Below, piece after piece: positions 59,090 to 64,000 of a stretch of 64,000 bases of DNA. The notes under the pieces were generated by a model. That model was not told the origin of the DNA. It did not search any database and worked only from the letters and a program-made list of their open reading frames with translations. How positions within the stretch are numbered: position 1 is the stretch's first letter; the number at the start of each line of letters is the position of its first letter. Source of the DNA: DASPNM01 sp035626515. GTDB taxonomy: Bacteria; Bacteroidota; Bacteroidia; Chitinophagales; Chitinophagaceae. A program made the translations under genes and the position numbers. Location: positions 1-64,000 of the forward strand of contig DASPNM010000026.1 in the NCBI GenBank assembly GCA_035626515.1, given 5' to 3'.

Positions 59090-59542
59090 ATGAAAAAAAT
59101 CACTTTACTGGCTGCTGGTTTTGTATTCGCCCTGGCCGCCGTTGCACAAACCGCTCCGACGGTCGACGATATGGTTAAGTTCAACACCGAAAAACATGAT
59201 TTCGGAAAAATCAGGCAGGGCACTCCGGTTACATATAATTTTGAATTTAAGAACACGAGCAACAAGCCCGTTGTCGTCGAATCTGCCAACGCCAGCTGTG
59301 GCTGCACGGTTCCCGAGAAGCCCGAAAAGCCGATCGAGCCGGGTGGCGTGGGCGTGATCAAAGTGCAGTACAATGCAGCGGCGGTGGCTCCCTTCACAAA
59401 AGATGTCTATATCAAACTCGCGGGAATTGATCAGCCAAAAATTCTGCATGTCACCGGCGAAGTGCTGACTCCCGAAGCGTTCGAGGCCTGGGAAAAAGAA
59501 AAAGCCAAGTCCCAGTCGAAAACGAATCCGGTAAAAAATTAG
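59090..59542 (+). CDS. DUF1573 secreted protein, second of a pair
   Basis: This 150-residue protein has a signal peptide (MKKITLLAAGFVFALAAVAQ) and a DUF1573 domain with the same landmarks as its neighbour: HDFGKIRQGTPVTYNFEFKN, NASCGCTVPEKPEKPIEPGG and VQYNAAAVAPFTKDVYIKL. It differs by a Lys/Glu/Ser-rich tail. Tandem duplication is the likely origin. The terminator just downstream closes the two-gene unit. Confidence 0.93.
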   Translation: MKKITLLAAGFVFALAAVAQTAPTVDDMVKFNTEKHDFGKIRQGTPVTYNFEFKNTSNKPVVVESANASCGCTVPEKPEKPIEPGGVGVIKVQYNAAAVAPFTKDVYIKLAGIDQPKILHVTGEVLTPEAFEAWEKEKAKSQSKTNPVKN

Positions 59543-59565
59543 TTGCAGCATACCGCTTTAACCCA

Positions 59566-59596
59566 CAAATCCCGCGCTCGGCGGGATTTGTTGTTT
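59566..59596 (+). terminator. Intrinsic terminator after the DUF1573 pair
   Basis: CAAATCCCGC and GCGGGATTTG form a 10-bp perfect stem (59566-59575, 59581-59590) with a 5-nt loop, then TTGTTTTC. Confidence 0.88.
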
Positions 59597-59634
59597 TCAG
59601 CCCACACCGTTCTTAGCTTTATTCAAAAAACAGG

Positions 59635-60096
59635 ATGAAATCGCAACTCCTGGAGGCCTGGCAGATCCACCAGGGCATGAACCTCCTGCTAATTGAAAAC
59701 ATCAGCGACGCGGGCATGGAAAAAACATTGAGTTCACGGGGCCGTACAGTATTTCAGCAATGGGCCCACCTTCACAATGTCCGGATACAGTGGCTGAAGG
59801 TATCAGCGGCGGACCTTGCATCGGGATGCAAGCCAATTGACAAAAAGGATCCTTTTAACCGAAAAGGGCTTATCGGGGCCTTGTCGCTGTCGGCGGAAGC
59901 CGTTGGTGAATTCTTTGCCCGTTCCTGGGAGGAAGGGGGAAAAGTGCGCGGGTTCAAAAAAGGATTGATGCCATTTTTCGCCTATCTCGTGTCACACGAA
60001 TCCCACCACCGGGGCAGTATTCTCCTGACACTGAAACAAACCGGCGAAATGGTGCCGGATCGGGTAAAATGGGCAATCTGGGAGTGGAGCTCCTGA
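59635..60096 (+). CDS. DinB-family protein
   Basis: This 153-residue four-helix protein has WAHLHNVRIQWL and LVSHESHHRGSILLTLKQTG, placing His residues as in the metal site of DinB/YfiT proteins. DinB-type proteins include thiol-dependent transferases and damage-inducible proteins of unknown reaction. A near-consensus -7 (TAGCTTTA) lies ~20 nt upstream. No LexA-type operator is visible. Confidence 0.88.
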   Translation: MKSQLLEAWQIHQGMNLLLIENISDAGMEKTLSSRGRTVFQQWAHLHNVRIQWLKVSAADLASGCKPIDKKDPFNRKGLIGALSLSAEAVGEFFARSWEEGGKVRGFKKGLMPFFAYLVSHESHHRGSILLTLKQTGEMVPDRVKWAIWEWSS

Positions 60097-60105
60097 ACAA
60101 TATGC

Positions 60106-60315
60106 TTACGCCCCGGCCGGGTGACCGTGAGCTTTCGTCTTCGTTTCTAGCGATTTGCGGTATGAAATCTCCTCGGTGATCCGCTCGATCAGGTTTTTGC
60201 ATTCATAAAACTCCTGCGACTTGTTTTTTTCGTTCAGCATCCGCGTATAATTCGAGGTACATTCGGCAAGCTTCGCGAGCAATTCATTTTCCTCCAGGTT
60301 TCGGAGCGCGATCAT
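60106..60315 (-). CDS. Small helical protein of unknown function
   Basis: This 69-residue protein is rich in Glu, Lys and Leu, with helical patterning (NLEENELLAKLAECTSNYTR, ECKNLIERITEEISYRKSLE) and likely forms a coiled coil. It is not a shadow: no other frame here holds a gene, and its stop lies 10 nt from the convergent DinB stop. I do not recognise a family. Confidence 0.6.
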   Translation of the reverse strand: MIALRNLEENELLAKLAECTSNYTRMLNEKNKSQEFYECKNLIERITEEISYRKSLETKTKAHGHPAGA

Positions 60316-60456
60316 GAGTACGATTGTTACGGTTTATCGAACAAAGAACATGCTAATCCCGTCGCGAAAGGCTTTCTGTGATGTAACCGGGATGCAAGCT
60401 CTGAAATAACTGATTTGGTTAATTTCTGTGAGGAATTGGCGCCACGTGCAACCGGC

Positions 60457-61683
60457 TCATTTGGCCACAAGTTCTTCACGATCCCGGACCTGCTTTCTTC
60501 CCGGGTAGGTTTCCAGTGCAAGCGCGAGGCAATCCATGGCACGGTTCAGCGCATCTGTGTTAAGGACATAAGCGAGGCGTACCTCGTCGCGGCCCAGCCC
60601 GGGGGTCCCATAAAAACCGCTGGCAGGAGCGAGCATTACCGTCTGGTTGTTGTGCGAGAAACTCTCGAGGAGCCACTGGCAAAACCGGTCGCTGTCATCA
60701 ATCGGCAACCGGGCCATCGCATAAAATGCACCTCCCGGAGTGGGACAATACACACCGGGCATCGCATTCAGCCGCCGAACAAGGGTATCCCTTCTTTCCA
60801 AATATTCGCGCTTCGGGGCGTCGAAATAATCGTCCGGCAGGTCCACGGCAGCTTCGCCCAGGATTTGCGCCAGTCCCGGGGGACTGAGCCTCGCCTGCGC
60901 GAACTTGATCGCGGCATCGTATATTTTCTTATTTCGCGTCACGAACGCCCCGATTCGGGCGCCGCAGGCGCTGTATCGTTTGCTGACCGTGTCCATGAGG
61001 ATCACGTGCTCGTCCACGCCGGAAAGATGCAGCGCACTCGTGTGGCGACCTTCATAACAGAACTCCCGATAGGCCTCATCGCTGAACAGGTAGAGATCAT
61101 GCCGCAGGCAAAGCTCTTTCAACGCTTCCATTTCTTCGCGGCTGTAGAGATAACCGGTTGGATTGTTCGGACTGCAGACGATCACGGCTTTTGTTTTCTT
61201 CGTAATCAACCTGTCAAACTCCTCAATGGGCGGGAGTGCAAACCCGTCGCGGATATTCGCCGTGACGGGCACCACTTTCACTCCAGCGGCGCAGGCGAAG
61301 CCGTTGTAGTTTGCGTAAAAAGGTTCGGGGATGATCACTTCATCGCCAGGGTTCATGCAGGTGAAAAATCCGAACAGGATTGCCTCGCTCCCACCTGTCG
61401 TGATAATGACCTGGTCGTGGCTGATTTCGATACCAGCTTTGCGGTAGTATTGGACCAGCTTGCGGCGGTAGCTTTCATTCCCGGCGCTGTGGCTGTATTC
61501 AAGCACGCGAATTTCGGCATTCCGCACTGCATCGAGGACAGCGGGCGGAGTTTCAATATCGGGCTGGCCGATGTTGAGGTGGTAAACACGGATGCCTTTT
61601 TTCTTAGCAGCTTCGGCATAGGGCACCAGCTTTCGGATGGGCGAGGGTGGCATCTGCTTCCCTCTTTCTGAAACAGAAGGCAT
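60457..61683 (-). CDS. PLP-dependent aminotransferase, class I/II
   Basis: This 408-residue enzyme belongs to the aspartate aminotransferase fold-type I family. It has VYHLNIGQPDIETPPAVLDA, VCSPNNPTGYLYSREEMEAL and the PLP lysine in DTVSKRYSACGARIG, with GEAFYAMAR-like GGAFYAMARLPI later. The amino donor is not readable from sequence. The start is the ATG at 61683 (MPSVSERGKQMPP), set by a -7 box 4 nt upstream; the frame runs 18 codons further. A ~140-bp word array lies upstream. Confidence 0.92.
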   Translation of the reverse strand: MPSVSERGKQMPPSPIRKLVPYAEAAKKKGIRVYHLNIGQPDIETPPAVLDAVRNAEIRVLEYSHSAGNESYRRKLVQYYRKAGIEISHDQVIITTGGSEAILFGFFTCMNPGDEVIIPEPFYANYNGFACAAGVKVVPVTANIRDGFALPPIEEFDRLITKKTKAVIVCSPNNPTGYLYSREEMEALKELCLRHDLYLFSDEAYREFCYEGRHTSALHLSGVDEHVILMDTVSKRYSACGARIGAFVTRNKKIYDAAIKFAQARLSPPGLAQILGEAAVDLPDDYFDAPKREYLERRDTLVRRLNAMPGVYCPTPGGAFYAMARLPIDDSDRFCQWLLESFSHNNQTVMLAPASGFYGTPGLGRDEVRLAYVLNTDALNRAMDCLALALETYPGRKQVRDREELVAK

Positions 61684-61687
61684 GGGG

Positions 61688-61695
61688 CAAAGGTA
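61688..61695 (-). promoter_or_regulatory. -7 promoter box of the aminotransferase, leaderless spacing
   Basis: TACCTTTG on the minus strand, a perfect match, ends 4 nt before the ATG and lies at the end of the word array. Confidence 0.6.
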
Positions 61696-61882
61696 AGAAA
61701 GTCGGAAGTCGGAAGCCAGAAGCCGGAAGAGGGACAAGCAGGCTCATGCTTCCGGTCACCCAATTAACCAGTCAACCAATTACCCGGTAAACCAATCAAC
61801 CAATTAACCAATTAACCAATTAACCAATCAACCAATCAACTAATCAACCAATCAACTAATCAACCAGTCAACCACCATCCAG
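61696..61882. repeat. Two-block intergenic word array filling the GNAT-aminotransferase gap
   Basis: A 7-mer block (GTCGGAAGTCGGAAGCC, AGAAGCCGGAAGAG, 61700-61733) is followed by a short spacer, then an 8-mer tandem block of AACCAATT / AACCAATC / AACTAATC (61759-61872, about fourteen units). Read in the direction of the flanking minus-strand genes it runs from the GNAT stop codon to the aminotransferase promoter. It has the same block order and orientation as the array at 54393-54525. Units vary and there are no unique spacers, so it is not CRISPR. Confidence 0.8.
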
Positions 61883-62443
61883 TCACCGGATCAACGACTC
61901 CACCAGTTCCCGCGCTAACTCTGAAAACCACACAGGCCTGGGCGGCTCACCTGTATAGGCATTCAGCTCCATGCGCCACCAGCCGACGGTCTTCCAGTTT
62001 CCTAATTTATATCCTACGTTCTCATAATTCGCAAACCACGTGAAACCGCATTTCTCGTGGAAGCGCACGCTTTCGGAATTGGGAAGGTTGATCACCGCGT
62101 AGACATTTCGAAGGCCCTGCCGTTTCAGAATCCGGAACAGAGCCGCGTAAAGAGACTGGGCAATGCCGGAGCGACGGTAATCATCGTGAATGTAAACGGA
62201 ACATTCAGCCGACCACTGGTAGGCTGTCCGCTCCCGATAGCGGCAGGCGTAGGCGTAGCCTGCAATAGCCCCGTCCTTCTCGCAGACAAGCCAGGGATAG
62301 TTCTCCAGATAATTCGAAATGCGCTCTGCAAACTGCGCGGTTGTGGGAACGTCGGTTTCGAAAGTGATGGAAGTGTTCCGCACATACGGGGCATAGATGG
62401 CCAGCATCCCTTCCGCATCCCCTTGATTTGCTACCCGGATCAT
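61883..62443 (-). CDS. GNAT acetyltransferase, phosphinothricin acetyltransferase-like
   Basis: This 186-residue enzyme has the PAT-type N-terminus IRVANQGDAEGMLAIYAPYV, AYACRYRERTAYQWSAECSV and the acetyl-CoA loop YRRSGIAQSLYAAL. It acetylates a primary amine with acetyl-CoA; in homologues the substrates include phosphinothricin-like compounds and methionine sulfone, and the real one here is unknown. The start at 62443 follows the family; the frame extends 23 codons upstream. Its stop lies at the edge of the word array. Confidence 0.92.
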   Translation of the reverse strand: MIRVANQGDAEGMLAIYAPYVRNTSITFETDVPTTAQFAERISNYLENYPWLVCEKDGAIAGYAYACRYRERTAYQWSAECSVYIHDDYRRSGIAQSLYAALFRILKRQGLRNVYAVINLPNSESVRFHEKCGFTWFANYENVGYKLGNWKTVGWWRMELNAYTGEPPRPVWFSELARELVESLIR

Positions 62444-62561
62444 GGCCCGAAATTGTGGTTTTAATTCCACATAAAACACCGTCCGCAAAAGAAAAATCAC
62501 AGCCCCGGCCACGAGGCTTCAGTTCTGCATCTGATTTGCGGGAATTCGGGAAACCCGTCCG

Positions 62562-63119
62562 ATGTCGTGGAGAGTTATTCCGGCGATTCTCATTATCGCG
62601 TTTGCCTGTAAGAATTCGGAAAAAAAAGACAGCGTTGAGGTTGGTGATACTACCATTCCCGCGATGATCGATACCACCCGCATTCCCGCAGACAGCGCTT
62701 CTGCCGATTTTCTTAGCGAGGCCGCCCGCGCAGGGAAGGTTGAAGTGGACCTTGCCGGCGCCGCTACACAAAAAGCGACCTCTCAGAAGCTGAGGGATTT
62801 CGCATCGATGCTGCTGCACGACCATACAGCCACCAATGAACAGGTGAGGGACCTGGCCGCGCGAAAGGTTGTACAGGTAGCGGACAGCATGGACACGAAT
62901 GTGCAGGAAGAAATTGAAGCATTGAAACAGAAAAAGGGCGCCGAATTCGATCGTGCCTTCCTGGACCGCATCGTGAGCGATCATCAAAAGTCGATTCGGC
63001 TTTTTGAAAAAGCTGCCGCGGGAAAAGATCCCGACGTAGCGGAATTTGCAATGCGCACGCTCAATTCGCTGCGCATTCACCTTGATTCGGCAAAGGCCCT
63101 GCGGTCCTCGCTAAAGTAA
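62562..63119 (+). CDS. DUF4142 lipoprotein
   Basis: This 185-residue protein has a lipoprotein signal (IPAILIIAFACKNSE, Cys16) and a DUF4142 domain of four helices (DFLSEAARAGKVEVDLA, LRDFASMLLHDHTATNEQV, AEFAMRTLNSLRIHLDSA). The conserved His residues in LHDHT and SDHQKS resemble a ferritin-like metal site. The function is not known; homologues are periplasmic. Its last nine bases overlap the convergent cupin gene. Confidence 0.9.
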   Translation: MSWRVIPAILIIAFACKNSEKKDSVEVGDTTIPAMIDTTRIPADSASADFLSEAARAGKVEVDLAGAATQKATSQKLRDFASMLLHDHTATNEQVRDLAARKVVQVADSMDTNVQEEIEALKQKKGAEFDRAFLDRIVSDHQKSIRLFEKAAAGKDPDVAEFAMRTLNSLRIHLDSAKALRSSLK

Positions 63120-63545
63120 CTGCTCTTCTCTTTTCGCAACGTTGCTGTAATTCCAGATCAGAATCGATGCTTCAGTCAGCGCAGTCACAGAGTGCGGCTC
63201 ACCGGAGTGAAAACTGATCAGCTGGCCTTCCCGCAGTTCCGCATCCCCATCCACCGTGTTTACCCGCACCCAACCGCGGAGCACGTGGATGGTAAGCAGG
63301 CCTTCCACTTTGTTTTCAGGTATCGCGGCACCGGCATGCAGCAGGGTCAGCACAATGGTGAGCTGATCGGTCTTGAAGACGGTTATTCCGTTGCGGTCGT
63401 TTTTTTCCCAGGCTTTTTCCGCGCGAAGCTGCCGCTCAAACTCCGGCAGGTCCACAAAGACATAGGAAGCGTCCAGGACCCGATCCCCCTCGGGACGGTT
63501 GATCGTTGCCTCATTCCTTTTAAGTTCCATAAACCCTTTTTTCAT
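63111..63545 (-). CDS. Small cupin-domain protein
   Basis: This 144-residue protein has a cupin fold around residues 60-130: LLTIHVLRGWVRVNTVDGDA is the beta-strand core, and GQLISFHSGEPHSVTALTEA carries the second motif with its metal-binding His. The first cupin motif is degenerate (LLHAGAAIPENK), so catalysis is uncertain and it may be a binding protein. It lies 12 nt downstream of the DUF72 gene and is probably cotranscribed. Confidence 0.85.
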   Translation of the reverse strand: MKKGFMELKRNEATINRPEGDRVLDASYVFVDLPEFERQLRAEKAWEKNDRNGITVFKTDQLTIVLTLLHAGAAIPENKVEGLLTIHVLRGWVRVNTVDGDAELREGQLISFHSGEPHSVTALTEASILIWNYSNVAKREEQLL

Positions 63546-63557
63546 AAGGTAAAAAAA

Positions 63558-64000
63558 CTATGCCAGCCGGCCGCTTTTTTCGCGTTTCTCAACCAGCCGT
63601 TTGAAAGCAAGAGCATTCCTGAGGGCCGCGGCGGTGGCGGTATTGTTGAAATAAACAAACACTGTTCGGGCTTTCCTGCTCTTAAGTATTGGAGAAGCTA
63701 TTTCCTGCAGCTTTGATGCGCGGTATACCGAGCGGTAAAGTACAGGCACCCCGTGAAAGCGGTAATACACGACCGGGTAGTTGATTATGGGTACATCCGG
63801 CAATTCGGGAAAACTGGAGCCGCAGAAACTCACGCCTTGTGCAGCCAGAGTACGGAAAACTTTCTTCTGCCACCAGCCTGGATGACGAAATTCCACAGCG
63901 TTTTGGAACTTGGGATCCATGGCTGACAGGATCGATTCAAGTATTTGCGGGCTGTACCCGGTAGCCGCAGGAAGCTGGAAAAGCACGGGCCCGGCTTTTT
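63558..64000 (-). CDS. DUF72 protein, 5' end outside window
   Basis: The frame is open to the right edge, so only the C-terminal ~147 residues are present. They begin KAGPVLFQLPAATGYSP, a hallmark of DUF72 (YecE-like TIM barrels). NAVEFRHPGWWQKKVFRTLA and the C-terminal FVYFNNTATAAALRNALAFK are the other conserved segments; VVYYRFHGVP is a later strand. The enzymatic role is not established. It heads at least a two-gene unit with the cupin. Confidence 0.92.
   Translation of the reverse strand, partial: KAGPVLFQLPAATGYSPQILESILSAMDPKFQNAVEFRHPGWWQKKVFRTLAAQGVSFCGSSFPELPDVPIINYPVVYYRFHGVPVLYRSVYRASKLQEIASPILKSRKARTVFVYFNNTATAAALRNALAFKRLVEKREKSGRLA

Noticed and set aside
60415..61671. 418-codon plus-strand open frame
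   Set aside because: Antisense across the aminotransferase, which has intact motifs and a promoter; composition is shadow-like.
61759..61882. CRISPR array
   Set aside because: Units are 8 bp, contiguous and drifting, with no unique spacers and no cas genes.
1..64000. tRNA, rRNA or complete insertion sequence
   Set aside because: No cloverleaf, TPsiC-loop consensus, rRNA segment or transposase was seen by eye in any gap; a tRNA scan could settle the first.

Overview
The window comes from a member of the Bacteroidota, most likely the Chitinophagaceae or a close relative. The evidence is a type IX secretion C-terminal sorting domain, DUF1573, DUF2911 and DUF4254 proteins, a SusC-unlike TonB-type barrel with a carboxypeptidase-like N-terminus, a transhydrogenase split into three genes, and many Bacteroidota -7 promoter boxes (TAnnTTTG). 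It is mostly ordinary chromosome, GC-rich and gene-dense; no gene-free stretch exceeds 300 bases. I saw no rRNA, tRNA, CRISPR array or complete insertion sequence.

Layout. Positions 1-2590 are an AT-rich accessory block: the 3' end of an RHS/YD-repeat protein with a metalloprotease-like (JAMM) toxin tip, an overlapping lipoprotein that may be its immunity protein, an XRE regulator, and a truncated protein of mobile-element character. From 2590 the sequence is housekeeping: ribD and prmC back to back; an exbB-exbD pair, a band-7 protein, pepT, an FKBP isomerase, namZ-like and fmt genes; a LysM protein and an RNA cytosine methyltransferase; then a minus-strand run thyA, folA, a methyltransferase and pntAA-pntAB-pntB. 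Next are an outer-membrane barrel, an RRM RNA-binding protein with a long leader, a sarcosine oxidase-like flavoenzyme, a DsbA-like protein, clpB and queG. The 28-36 kb part holds several secreted proteins, an sppA/ABC permease/SRPBCC operon, folK, a deoxynucleoside kinase and an MFS exporter. gcvP is followed by envelope genes (a CvpA-CAP fusion, dienelactone hydrolase, J-domain protein). A five-gene minus-strand operon at 43.9-48.9 kb joins three membrane transport genes to DUF4254 and a family 9 glycosyltransferase, and is divergent from two amino-acid permeases. The last 12 kb hold a T9SS cargo protein, yebC, a lytic transglycosylase, a fused E1 alpha/beta dehydrogenase, two DUF1573 proteins, DinB, an aminotransferase, GNAT, DUF4142, cupin and a DUF72 gene cut by the window end.

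Three things stand out. First, the RHS-JAMM toxin and its overlapping lipoprotein look like a polymorphic toxin/immunity pair. Second, at least six genes have a perfect TAnnTTTG box only 3-4 nt before the start codon, which implies leaderless mRNAs and also settles several start sites. Third, four gaps between co-directional genes are filled from stop codon to start codon by low-complexity word arrays; two of these share the same two-block architecture. These are neither genes nor CRISPR, and I cannot assign them to a named family.
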